From: Dehalococcoidia bacterium
GTDB taxonomy: Bacteria > Chloroflexota > Dehalococcoidia > Lucifugimonadales > UBA3495
NCBI GenBank assembly: GCA_022827095.1
Contig: JAJDTP010000035.1
Coordinates: forward strand, 62,001-126,000
DNA length: 64,000 bases
Direction: 5' to 3'
In this document: positions 31,670-39,801 of the stretch, in pieces
Numbering within the stretch: the first letter of the stretch is position 1
Layout: the number at the start of each line of letters is the position of its first letter
The notes under the pieces: generated by a model
The model's database searches: none
What the model saw: only the letters and a program-made list of their open reading frames with translations
Told to the model about the DNA's origin: nothing
Position numbers and translations under genes: made by a program

Positions 31670-33106
31670 CTATTGCCGGTTGCCCCAGTCTACGTAGCGC
31701 GTGCTTCCCATCGCGCTAATTTGCAGCTTTTGACAGAACCCGGGTCGCTCAGCTCTATAAACGTGGCGGTCTGGTGTTGAACCCGATGGTCCGTTCTCCA
31801 GGGCCTCCAACAATATCCTGCCCTCCATCGCTGACGCTTCAGCGTCCAATCCCAGCAGATGCAGGATGGTGGGAGCGAAATCGATGTTGCCGGTTGGCGT
31901 ATCGATGATGGTTTCGCGCTGGAACGACGGCCCGCCGGCTAGCCCGGTGTTGCGCAGTTCGTGCTGGCTGAGGCTGCCATGCTGACCCTGACCAACCGCT
32001 CCTCCCGTCGCCGGAGCGTGGCCGGCATAACCGGCCAGATTGTCCAAACTTTGCCACGGGAAAGACATGATCAGGTCCGGCGAGCGTGGCCCTTCGCATC
32101 CCAGCAGGGCCAGGGGCAACGTGCCGGCCGGATGCCCAACGCGCACTGACGAGAAAAGCGGGCCACACCAGGATTGCGCCACCAGCCACTCGGTCAGCGT
32201 TCCGGCCGTCTGCGGATCACATCCGTTGACGTACAGCAGCGCTGACCCGCCGTTGGCAGCCACCGCGACGCCACCCGGAAGGTCGATCGTCGGGAACTCG
32301 GCTTCACGCAGCAATTGCTCCACCCGGACCACCTCGCTGATCGTCGAATAGCCGTGGTCCGACGCGACGAATACGTCAGTGGTATCGGCGCGCTCATTCG
32401 CCTCCAGCCAGTCCATTACTTCCCTGAATTCGGCGTCCGCTTCAGCGAGGGCTTGCGGAGTCCTGCCCAGTCCTACGCCGTCCTCGTGCTGCGTCTTGTC
32501 CGGTTCCGACGACCACAGCAGGGCCACTGCCGGGTCGCGTTCGGGCAGTACGAACTCGGTCAGAATGCGTCGCGCGTGGACTAGGCGCGCGGTGTTGGGC
32601 AAGCCCTGCGCTGGCCATTCGCCGAACCGTTCGGCCAGTTCAGCGTACAGCGGACGCGGCAGCGTGAAATCGGGATGAATGGTCGCCCCGCCGGCGGTCG
32701 CTGCATTGGGGTTGTGCATGTAGGCGTTGCCGCTGGTACCGGTGCCAATGGCGAAGTATTCCATACCGTGTCGGCCCAACAGGTCGGCAAGTGTCGGGAC
32801 CAACAGCGCACGTCCGGTGGTGTCCACAACTTCCTGCAGCGTGGGTTCCATGGCGGGGATCACTCGGTGCGGATCGAAGTCGCGGCACAGGAAGGTGTTT
32901 CCGGCGAGGCCGTGCCTGCCGGGCAGGCAACCGGTGACGAGACTCGAGGCGTTGACCCGAGTAACAGTAGGGAACACCGGATGATGGTTCGCGAAAGTCA
33001 CTCCGCCATCCGCGAACTTTGACAGGTTAGGCATCAGCTCCGGCGTAATCTGGGCCGGCTGAAGGCCGTCGAACACCACGATCAATACCCTGCGTTGGAC
33101 TGCCAT
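31670..33106 (-). CDS. Alkaline-phosphatase-superfamily phosphodiesterase (nucleotide pyrophosphatase-like)
   Basis: The 478-residue product starts at ATG 33106 (MAVQRRVLIVVFDGLQPAQ; GAGGAGG upstream). VVFDGLQP supplies a metal Asp, VNASSLVTGCLPGRHG the nucleophile region, FVASDHGYSTI and HGSLSQHE the remaining metal-ligand residues. This is the NPP/type I phosphodiesterase branch of the alkaline phosphatase superfamily. It is the last of three minus-strand genes with a nucleoside hydrolase and an epimerase-like gene, hinting at nucleotide salvage (inference). Confidence 0.85.
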   Translation of the reverse strand: MAVQRRVLIVVFDGLQPAQITPELMPNLSKFADGGVTFANHHPVFPTVTRVNASSLVTGCLPGRHGLAGNTFLCRDFDPHRVIPAMEPTLQEVVDTTGRALLVPTLADLLGRHGMEYFAIGTGTSGNAYMHNPNAATAGGATIHPDFTLPRPLYAELAERFGEWPAQGLPNTARLVHARRILTEFVLPERDPAVALLWSSEPDKTQHEDGVGLGRTPQALAEADAEFREVMDWLEANERADTTDVFVASDHGYSTISEVVRVEQLLREAEFPTIDLPGGVAVAANGGSALLYVNGCDPQTAGTLTEWLVAQSWCGPLFSSVRVGHPAGTLPLALLGCEGPRSPDLIMSFPWQSLDNLAGYAGHAPATGGAVGQGQHGSLSQHELRNTGLAGGPSFQRETIIDTPTGNIDFAPTILHLLGLDAEASAMEGRILLEALENGPSGSTPDRHVYRAERPGFCQKLQISAMGSTRYVDWGNRQ

Positions 33107-33123
33107 CTTGCCTCCTCTCGTGC

Positions 33124-34083
33124 TCAATTTGCCGCCGGCTGCGACCACCCCAGTAGATCGCGGATCATTAGTAGTGATGTCGTAACATCTACGCCCCCGG
33201 GTTCAGCAACGCTGATCGGTCCTGCGGTTTCGTCCAGCACTCGGCAGCGGCCCCACAGAGCGCTGTCGTTGGTGGTCGTCGAATCATCTACCGTCATCGT
33301 CACCGAGCGAAGCTTGATGGCGTTCGCGTTCAACGCCGCGACGAGTGTCAGCGGGTCGTACATATTGAACCGCTCGCGCGCGGCTCCTTGCCGGAACCAA
33401 CCGGCGAGCAACCGTTCGGCCAGGATACCGGCAGCGGACGACGGACGCGCGTTCTCGACATCCGTCCGGGTCAGGAAAACTTGTCGGCACGGCGCCATGT
33501 CGATCAGGGTTAGCGGGATGCCCGCTTCCATCACCAGGCGGGCGGCCGTCGGATCGCTGTAAAAGTTGAACTCTGCTTGGGGCGTGACGTTGCCCGGAGT
33601 GTCCACCGCGCCGCCCATGACCAGCAGGTGCTTGGCCAGCGGCAAAACCGTTGGGTGATCCCGGTGCAGCCTGGCGAGGTTGGTCAGAGGCCCGAGGGCG
33701 ATGACAGTGACGGCGCCCGGATTCGCTCGAAGGGTTTGGGCCAGGAACTGCACAGCGCCAGTATCGGATGTGCGCGACGTCGGCGGGGGCAGGGGGTGGG
33801 TGAGGCCTGCTGCGGAGTGGACATCGCGTGCATAGGCGAAGCGGCCACGAACTGGCCGTGTCGCTCCTTTGGCTACAGGGATGTCCGTGCGCCCCAAGCT
33901 TTCCAAAATAGCCAGCGCGTTTCGGGTTGCCGGCCCAATCGGGACATTGCCCGCCGTCGTGGTCAGTCCGAGAACCTCCATCTGAGGCGACGACAGCGCC
34001 ATGAGTAACGCTATGGCATCGTCGACACCGGGATCGGTGTCGATCACCACTCGTTCTGGAACCACAGGGTGCGACGCCGTCAT
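33124..34083 (-). CDS. Inosine/uridine-preferring nucleoside hydrolase family protein
   Basis: The 319-residue protein has RVVIDTDPGVDDAIALLMAL (calcium-binding Asp cluster), LTTTAGNVPIGPATRNALAI, VIALGPLTNLARLHRDHP and LLVMGGAVDTPGNVTPQAEF-NFYSDP, all nucleoside hydrolase signatures. It cleaves the N-glycosidic bond of ribonucleosides or a related substrate. It begins 4 bases after the epimerase-like gene stop and ends 17 bases before the phosphodiesterase start. Confidence 0.92.
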   Translation of the reverse strand: MTASHPVVPERVVIDTDPGVDDAIALLMALSSPQMEVLGLTTTAGNVPIGPATRNALAILESLGRTDIPVAKGATRPVRGRFAYARDVHSAAGLTHPLPPPTSRTSDTGAVQFLAQTLRANPGAVTVIALGPLTNLARLHRDHPTVLPLAKHLLVMGGAVDTPGNVTPQAEFNFYSDPTAARLVMEAGIPLTLIDMAPCRQVFLTRTDVENARPSSAAGILAERLLAGWFRQGAARERFNMYDPLTLVAALNANAIKLRSVTMTVDDSTTTNDSALWGRCRVLDETAGPISVAEPGGVDVTTSLLMIRDLLGWSQPAAN

Positions 34084-34087
34084 GCCG

Positions 34088-35119
34088 TCAGCCTGGTTCC
34101 AGGATGACCGAATGGCAGTATGCGCGTATGGCGCGCGCCGACGAGTACTTGAACCGGAAGCCGGCGGACTGTTTGAATTTGGCGGAGCTCATTATCAGCG
34201 GATGTTTCGACAACTGCCTTCCCACCGAGTTGAACGACCGGCCGGCTCCGGCGTGCCTGGGCAAACCGGGCACGCGGCACCATTCCAGGATGTCCAACGA
34301 ATCTACCACCCCGTCGCCAGCCACGTTGAACACTCCGTCCAAACGCTGCGTTATCACCCGTTCTATCGCTCGCGCCAGGTCATGTTCGTGCAGGAACTGG
34401 AGCGGGAAGCTGCGCTTCCGGTTGGCAGTAACGGCCGGCAGCAACAGCTCATCAGCCGCGGGGCTCGCGTGATTGGCGCTGACTGACATCGCGGTGCGCA
34501 GCACAGCGACCTTCATTTCGTCGTCGGCATCGCCGTTGGCCGCCGCCGGTGATCCGTCGTCTGCCGCAGCGGGCTCCGCATCAGCGAGGTAACGGTGTTG
34601 GCGGTTGGGATTTGTTGAGGTTCGCTCCGTGACGGGGATTGGGTTGTCGGCATTTGCACCGTAGACACGAACGTCCGACAGGTAGATGAACTGACACACT
34701 CCAGCGATGCGGGCCGCGCGGAGCCAAATCTGCGCGTCGGCACAGAACTGTTCGGGGTTGGGTCCGTCGTAATAACTCCCAACGTGGATCAGCGAATCGA
34801 CCCCTTCCAGCTGCAACACGTCCGGAATGTCGGCGACTGTCAGCTCGTGCCCCTGCAGGAACATATCCCAAGCCTTCTGCTGCATGAAATCCGGAATGTC
34901 GGACATGGTGAGGATGCCGCCCACCCGATTTTGGGCCAGGCGGTAGGTCGAGATGCGTTCCACGGGCCAGCGCAAGGGACGTTCTGCGATTGCCACCAGC
35001 CAGCAGTCGGGTCGTTCCTTCTCCAGGTACAACAACATCTGCGCCCCGAAGCCGGACGCCGCCCCGACCACGCCGATGACGTGGGAAAACTCGCGCGGGG
35101 TTCCGGGTCCAGTGGTCAT
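34088..35119 (-). CDS. NAD-dependent epimerase/dehydratase-like protein with altered active site
   Basis: The 343-residue protein has a Rossmann start VIGVVGAASGFGAQMLLYL, a VDSLIHVGSYYDGPNPEQFC segment and QFIYLSDVRVYGANADNPIP, where extended SDRs have SSxxVYG. The usual YxxxK is not seen: the Tyr that follows sits in HRYLADAEP without a Lys. An acidic, Ala-rich insertion follows (about 185-205). It may bind NAD without catalysing epimerisation. First gene of the three-gene group behind the TATACT element at 35153-35158. Confidence 0.72.
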   Translation of the reverse strand: MTTGPGTPREFSHVIGVVGAASGFGAQMLLYLEKERPDCWLVAIAERPLRWPVERISTYRLAQNRVGGILTMSDIPDFMQQKAWDMFLQGHELTVADIPDVLQLEGVDSLIHVGSYYDGPNPEQFCADAQIWLRAARIAGVCQFIYLSDVRVYGANADNPIPVTERTSTNPNRQHRYLADAEPAAADDGSPAAANGDADDEMKVAVLRTAMSVSANHASPAADELLLPAVTANRKRSFPLQFLHEHDLARAIERVITQRLDGVFNVAGDGVVDSLDILEWCRVPGLPRHAGAGRSFNSVGRQLSKHPLIMSSAKFKQSAGFRFKYSSARAIRAYCHSVILEPG

Positions 35120-35152
35120 TGGTCAACGCATTTGGATTGGCGGTTTAGCGGT

Positions 35153-35158
35153 AGTATA
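35153..35158 (-). promoter_or_regulatory. Possible -10 element
   Basis: TATACT on the minus strand, about 35 bases before the start at 35119. No clear -35. Confidence 0.3.
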
Positions 35159-35198
35159 GCGCTCTGGATCGCGTTCCCATGGGGGCTTTCGGCACCGC

Positions 35199-35292
35199 GA
35201 CGAGATTGCCACGCTGCGCTCGCAATGACAAGTTGAGGCAAAGGCGACTTCCGGCGCCACGATGAGATTGCCACGCCGCGCTCGCAGTGACA
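35199..35292. repeat. Two tandem copies of the TGTCATTGCGAGC intergenic repeat
   Basis: Copies at 35199-35230 and 35261-35292 (minus orientation; GACGAGATTGCCACG... and GATGAGATTGCCACG...) are separated by a 30-base spacer. Both match the copy at 2515-2546. Confidence 0.75.
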
Positions 35293-35308
35293 AGCTGAAG
35301 CGAAGCGT

Positions 35309-35971
35309 TTAACGACCTTCGCGGAACATCTGTATCTCCGTGGCGATGGCGTCTTCGGGCAAGGGTGAGGCGGCGCGCGGGCCGAAGTTGCGGGCTAGCA
35401 CGAAGATCTGGGCCAGCCTCTCCACCAGGTCGCAGACTTCCAGCGCCTCCCAGATGTCCGGCCCAACGCCCACAGTGCCGTGGTTGCGCAGCAGGGCGGC
35501 GTTCCGGTCGCCCAGCGCGGCGTAGGCTTGCTCGGCCAGTTCCTGCGTTCCGGGAAAGGCGTACTTGCTAACCTTGATCGGACCGCCGATGGTCATCAGC
35601 ATTTCGTCAATCAACGGCGGAATGTCCCGCCCGATGACCGCGGCCACCGACGCGTAAATGGAGTGAGTATGCGCCACCGCCTGCACATCGGCCCGCTGGC
35701 GATAAATCTCGAGGTGCAACCGAGTCTCCGACGACGGTGGCATGGGAGCCGGAGACACTGGCTCGCCCTCCAGGTTCACCACAACCAGTTCATCCGGCTG
35801 CAGCCGGTAGTAGGGATGATGCGTGGGGGTTACCAGCAGCAGGCCATCATTCCCTGAGCCCGTCAAGCGCAGGCTGGTGTTGCCCGAATACGCTCCCACG
35901 AGGCCGCGCCGGTACATTTCGCGTGTGGCCTCGGTGAGGTTCGCGCGCTGTTCAGACCATTGGTCGGACAC
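35309..35971 (-). CDS. Class II aldolase/adducin family protein
   Basis: The 220-residue product starts at GTG 35971 (VSDQWSEQRANLTEATRE; GGGGAG 7 bases upstream) and overlaps the end of hpnE by 20 bases. YSGNTSLRLTG, AVAHTHSIYASVAAV (two Zn His) and ALLRNHGTVGVGPDIWEALE (third His) match L-fuculose-1-phosphate aldolase/L-ribulose-5-phosphate epimerase enzymes. Its translation appears coupled to the hopanoid operon, so it may act on a pentose-derived side chain or simply be co-transcribed (inference). Confidence 0.87.
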   Translation of the reverse strand: MSDQWSEQRANLTEATREMYRRGLVGAYSGNTSLRLTGSGNDGLLLVTPTHHPYYRLQPDELVVVNLEGEPVSPAPMPPSSETRLHLEIYRQRADVQAVAHTHSIYASVAAVIGRDIPPLIDEMLMTIGGPIKVSKYAFPGTQELAEQAYAALGDRNAALLRNHGTVGVGPDIWEALEVCDLVERLAQIFVLARNFGPRAASPLPEDAIATEIQMFREGR

Positions 35972-37391
35972 TATTTTTCTCCCCGGTGTCTGCGGCGGAG
36001 CCAAAACGCGACACAACCTCTGCAGCGGCATTATATCCGCTGATGATTGCCCCCTCCATAGTCGAAGGCCATCCCGTGTCCGTCCATTCCCCCGCCAAAA
36101 AGAGGTTAGGCGAAGCAGTGACCGGACCAGGCCGGAAGCGCTGCGCCCCGGGGGTGCACCGAAAAGTGGCGTTTCGTTGTTTCACCACAGTCGACTTCAG
36201 CAGTTGCGCATCGCGGGCTTTGGGGAACGCGGCGCGCATCTCGGCGGCGATGCTCTTCATCAGGTCCGGTCGCGGCAGGTCGATCTGATCCCACGCGGCG
36301 CTGATGGACACCGTCAACGACTGGCCGACGTGGGATTGATTACTACTCCGGATCAGCGAATCGTTGAATACCCATTGCAAGGGGTTGTCGAGAAAGTAGC
36401 AAAACTCCCGGTCCATCACCGGTCGGTCGTATTCAAGATGGACGTTGACGATGGGAGAGGATTGCAAGCCGGTCAACGAACTAAATGGCTCTTTCCCCGC
36501 CAGATCTTCCGGGATCAAGCCGGGCAGGATCCAGAACGGCACCGCGCTTACGTAGGCGTCGGCAGCGAACACCTGGTGGTTCCCCGCTTCGACGTACTGC
36601 ACCGACCCGCTGGCATCTGCCTCTATGGCCCGAACCGGACAGCCAAGCAGGGTGCGTACACCCAAGTTGTGGAGGTGGACTTTGCTCGGCGTACCTAGCG
36701 CCTGTGCCAGGGGCGCCTTGGGATACCCGATATTAATCTCTCGCCTGCCCTTCAACAAGCCGTCCTGGGTGATCATCAATCCCATCGCGGCGCTGACGTC
36801 TTGGATGTTGTCGTTGAGAGTTCCCTCAATGATCACGTTCCAAAGGTTGTAGATGCACCGTTCGGACTGGCCGTGGGCTCTCAACCAGTCGTAAAACGAG
36901 GTTGTTTCCATATCAGGTGTGGACCGGTCGGCCCGCATCGCGGCAATCACCCCGCGTACCGCGCGCACCTTGTCGCCCAGGCCCAGGTGACGATAAGTGA
37001 TGAAAGCCGCCAGCAGATGGACCGGAGCGGGGCCACCCACCCCATACAGTTTGCCTCCATGTCCGGCGCGGTCATAGATATCGACATTCAGCCTGGGCTG
37101 CAAATGCCACAGGCCGCGGGCACCGATACGCTCCAAGAACTCGGTGAGGTTGCGACAGGCGCCCACAAAGACGTGCTGCCCGTTGTCCAACTCCCGCTCG
37201 CTCTCCCGATCGATGAACGAAAAGGCTCGACCCCCCAGAGATCTGCGAGCTTCGAGCAAAGTAACCCGCCAACCGGACTCCGCGAGCCTGGCTGCCGCGA
37301 CGATGCCCGCCAGTCCCCCACCGATTACCAGCACCGACTGCTCGGCATCGCCGCGGCCACCGGTCACTTCATCAAAGGGCCCGTGAGCCAT
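35952..37391 (-). CDS. hpnE: Hydroxysqualene dehydroxylase HpnE (FAD-dependent)
   Basis: The 479-residue protein has the FAD motif VLVIGGGLAGIVAAARLAES and LEARRSLGGRAFSFID, then DNGQHVFVGACRNLTEFLER, typical of the squalene-associated desaturase family, and near the end FLAGEWTDTGWPSTMEGAII. HpnE reduces hydroxysqualene to squalene after HpnD and HpnC. It overlaps hpnD by 28 bases and the aldolase gene by 20, indicating coupled translation. Confidence 0.92.
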   Translation of the reverse strand: MAHGPFDEVTGGRGDAEQSVLVIGGGLAGIVAAARLAESGWRVTLLEARRSLGGRAFSFIDRESERELDNGQHVFVGACRNLTEFLERIGARGLWHLQPRLNVDIYDRAGHGGKLYGVGGPAPVHLLAAFITYRHLGLGDKVRAVRGVIAAMRADRSTPDMETTSFYDWLRAHGQSERCIYNLWNVIIEGTLNDNIQDVSAAMGLMITQDGLLKGRREINIGYPKAPLAQALGTPSKVHLHNLGVRTLLGCPVRAIEADASGSVQYVEAGNHQVFAADAYVSAVPFWILPGLIPEDLAGKEPFSSLTGLQSSPIVNVHLEYDRPVMDREFCYFLDNPLQWVFNDSLIRSSNQSHVGQSLTVSISAAWDQIDLPRPDLMKSIAAEMRAAFPKARDAQLLKSTVVKQRNATFRCTPGAQRFRPGPVTASPNLFLAGEWTDTGWPSTMEGAIISGYNAAAEVVSRFGSAADTGEKNSVRPMV

Positions 37392-38260
37392 GCCCTGGCC
37401 ATCAGCCCCAGCTTGACGCTTTTACTCAAGCTGATGCGCTCCCGAAACACGTCGTACCCGGTGGCTTCTATCTTGTTTAGCACTCCGCCGTAGATGAGTC
37501 CTAGGGCAGCCGGGCAGGCTCGGGATCTCGGCGAGAGGTACGGCAGCAACCGCCGGCCACTGGCGAAGTACTCTCGGGCGCGGTCGATCTGGAATTGCAT
37601 CAGGTTCGCGAAACCGTCGGTCACTGCTCGATTTTCCAAATCCGTTTCGGTTACGCCAAATCGGTCCAGTTCGTCCTGTGGCAAATACACCCGACCGAAC
37701 TCCCAGTCCTCAAGCACATCCCGGCAGATGTTGGTCAGCTGCATGGCCAACCCGAGGTCGATGGCGCCCTGGTGCGCTTCTTCGCGGCCGCGATATCCGA
37801 AGATGTGGATGCAAATCAACCCGACCACAGAGGCTACCTGGTAGCAGTAGGCACGCAATTCCTCGAAGTTTGCGTATCTGGTTTTTACCAAGTCGGATTC
37901 CACGCCGTTCAGGACCTCCTGAAAATACTGCTCGGGGATGTTGTAGGTTGCCGCCACATCGGCTAACCCGATGAACAGCGGCTGGTCTGCGTTCCCGGCA
38001 TAAGCCTGGGTCAATTGGCGGCGTAGATGCTCGATGCGCTGCAACTTCTCAGCGTGGCTTCCTTCGGCGTCGACCGAGTCATCACAATACCGGCAAAACG
38101 TGTAAGCAACGTAGATGGCCCTCCGCTGCCGGGCCGGCAGTGTCAAGAAGGCGAAATAAAAGTTGCGAGCTTCGCGCCTAGTTACCCGGCGGCATTCCTC
38201 ATAGGCCGCCGCCAACGCCTCGGGTGACGGTGAGGATGCTGTCGGCAACGGGGTAGTCAA
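37364..38260 (-). CDS. hpnD: Presqualene diphosphate synthase HpnD
   Basis: The 298-residue trans-isoprenyl synthase has two Asp-rich motifs: YTFCRYCDDSVDAEG (about 52-66) and LTNICRDVLEDWEFGRVYLP (about 180-199). It continues with YCYQVASVVGLICIHIFGY. In the HpnCDE pathway HpnD joins two farnesyl diphosphates to presqualene diphosphate. It starts 10 bases after the hpnC stop and overlaps hpnE. Confidence 0.92.
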   Translation of the reverse strand: MTTPLPTASSPSPEALAAAYEECRRVTRREARNFYFAFLTLPARQRRAIYVAYTFCRYCDDSVDAEGSHAEKLQRIEHLRRQLTQAYAGNADQPLFIGLADVAATYNIPEQYFQEVLNGVESDLVKTRYANFEELRAYCYQVASVVGLICIHIFGYRGREEAHQGAIDLGLAMQLTNICRDVLEDWEFGRVYLPQDELDRFGVTETDLENRAVTDGFANLMQFQIDRAREYFASGRRLLPYLSPRSRACPAALGLIYGGVLNKIEATGYDVFRERISLSKSVKLGLMARAWLTGPLMK

Positions 38261-38270
38261 CTGGTCCGCC

Positions 38271-39269
38271 TCAGGGTTTGGGCAATCCGTACCCGGTTCC
38301 CAACTTGTTGCCCAGCCATGCGGACATCAATAACCACGTCTTCTGGCGTTTCGACAATGTGGGCCGGCGGCTCAGGACGTCGTATCCCTGCCGGTGAATT
38401 GCATGGAGGACGGCCGTACCACCCCTAGTGAATAGGGCCACCGGGAGTTGGGCTCGCCGGTCCAATGAAGCAACCAGGGGTGCGCCTTGTTGAAACATGC
38501 GCATCGCAACGTCACATTCGTATCGCAACAAGGAGCGGAACCCGTCGGTCGCTGAGCCGTTAGCGATGTCGCCCTCGGTGACGCCGAATCGCCTCATGTC
38601 GGTTTGGGGAAGGTAGATCCGGCCTCGGTCTCGATAGTCACGGCTGACATCCTGCCAGAAATTGGTGAGTTGCAGTGCGGTGCAGGTGTGGTCGGCGAGC
38701 AATTGCCGCCGGCGATCGGCATACCCAAACAGGTACAGGTACAGGCGTCCAACCGGGTTTGCGGAATGGCGGCAATATTCCACTACGTCGTCGAGTGTCT
38801 CGAAACGCCCGGATCCCTGATCCATCAAATTGGCGCGTATCAGAAGTTGGAAGGGTTCCCTCGGAATATCGAACGAGTTGACCGTGTGCTGTACCGCGAG
38901 CGATATGGGGTGGGCGGGTTGCCCCGAATAAATCGCCTCCAGTTCGTTCTCCCACCACGCCAGTTGGCCGCGGCGGTGGGTGGTGATCGTGTCGTCGAGT
39001 TTCCCGTTCTCAACTGCGGACGTGACCGGTTCTGAGGGCAGGGATTCGTCGCCCAGGTCGTCCACCATCCGACACCAGGCGTAGATTGCATAGACGTGCG
39101 GCAGTTTTCGCTTGGGCGTGATCCAGCCTCCGACGTTGAAATTCTCGTAATGGCTGCGCGCCAGCCTTTCGCAGTACCGGTACGCCTCAGCCAGCGTCAC
39201 CGACTCCGCGGATGCAATACCGCAGGCCTCCTCATTGGAGGGGTTTCGCTCTTCAACTGCCGCCGACAT
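38271..39269 (-). CDS. hpnC: Hydroxysqualene synthase HpnC
   Basis: The 332-residue protein begins with an acidic leader and then AYRYCERLARSHYENFNVGG, with Asp-rich motifs WCRMVDDLGDE and FWQDVSRDYRDRGRIYLP, the squalene/phytoene synthase fold. HpnC converts presqualene diphosphate to hydroxysqualene. It is distinguished from HpnD by the ENFNVGGWITPKRK region. It lies upstream of hpnD in the operon. Confidence 0.92.
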   Translation of the reverse strand: MSAAVEERNPSNEEACGIASAESVTLAEAYRYCERLARSHYENFNVGGWITPKRKLPHVYAIYAWCRMVDDLGDESLPSEPVTSAVENGKLDDTITTHRRGQLAWWENELEAIYSGQPAHPISLAVQHTVNSFDIPREPFQLLIRANLMDQGSGRFETLDDVVEYCRHSANPVGRLYLYLFGYADRRRQLLADHTCTALQLTNFWQDVSRDYRDRGRIYLPQTDMRRFGVTEGDIANGSATDGFRSLLRYECDVAMRMFQQGAPLVASLDRRAQLPVALFTRGGTAVLHAIHRQGYDVLSRRPTLSKRQKTWLLMSAWLGNKLGTGYGLPKP

Positions 39270-39292
39270 GATGCCCCAGGTCCGGAGCCCGC

Positions 39293-39736
39293 TTACTCGC
39301 CCACGATCTGGACCATGACCTCACGCGGCCGCGGGTGGTCCAGCTCGATGAAGAAAATGCTCTGCCACTGGCCGAAGGGCATCTTTCCGTCGATGAGCGG
39401 GATGGTTTCACTAGACCCCAGCATCAAATGTTGCAGGTGCGCGTGACCGTTGGGAGATTCCTCTTCGGTCATGTTGACCGTGCACACCGAGAAGTCGTTG
39501 TGCCGGTATTCTCCGAAACGCGGGCACATCTTCTCCAGAAAACGCGTCATGTCTTCAATCAACAACGGCTCGTTCTCGTTGATGATCACGGCAGCGGTGG
39601 TGTGACGGGAGTACACCACTACGAACCCGTTGCTGACGCAGGCCTTACCGACACAACCCTTGACCCAGTCAGTGATATCGATGAACTCGGGCGCGCCGGT
39701 GGTGTCGACTTTCAGCGAAAAGTGTTCGGTTTTCAT
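39293..39736 (-). CDS. YjbQ family protein (UPF0047)
   Basis: The product is 147 residues from ATG 39736 (MKTEHFSLKVDTTG); a GTG at 39745 is an alternative start. VVYSRHTTAAVIINENEPLL, YRHNDFSVCTVNMTEEESPN-GHAHLQHLMLG and GQWQSIFFIELDHPRPREV are the family motifs with conserved His residues. The family has weak thiamin-phosphate synthase activity in some hosts; its role is not settled. It lies between shc and hpnC, which is not a usual hopanoid gene neighbour. Confidence 0.9.
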   Translation of the reverse strand: MKTEHFSLKVDTTGAPEFIDITDWVKGCVGKACVSNGFVVVYSRHTTAAVIINENEPLLIEDMTRFLEKMCPRFGEYRHNDFSVCTVNMTEEESPNGHAHLQHLMLGSSETIPLIDGKMPFGQWQSIFFIELDHPRPREVMVQIVGE

Positions 39737-39801
39737 AAGCTGCACTCTGTAGCGGAGTGTGATTAACGGAAAACTTATGTGGTATGAGTTGAGGTACGAG
39801 C

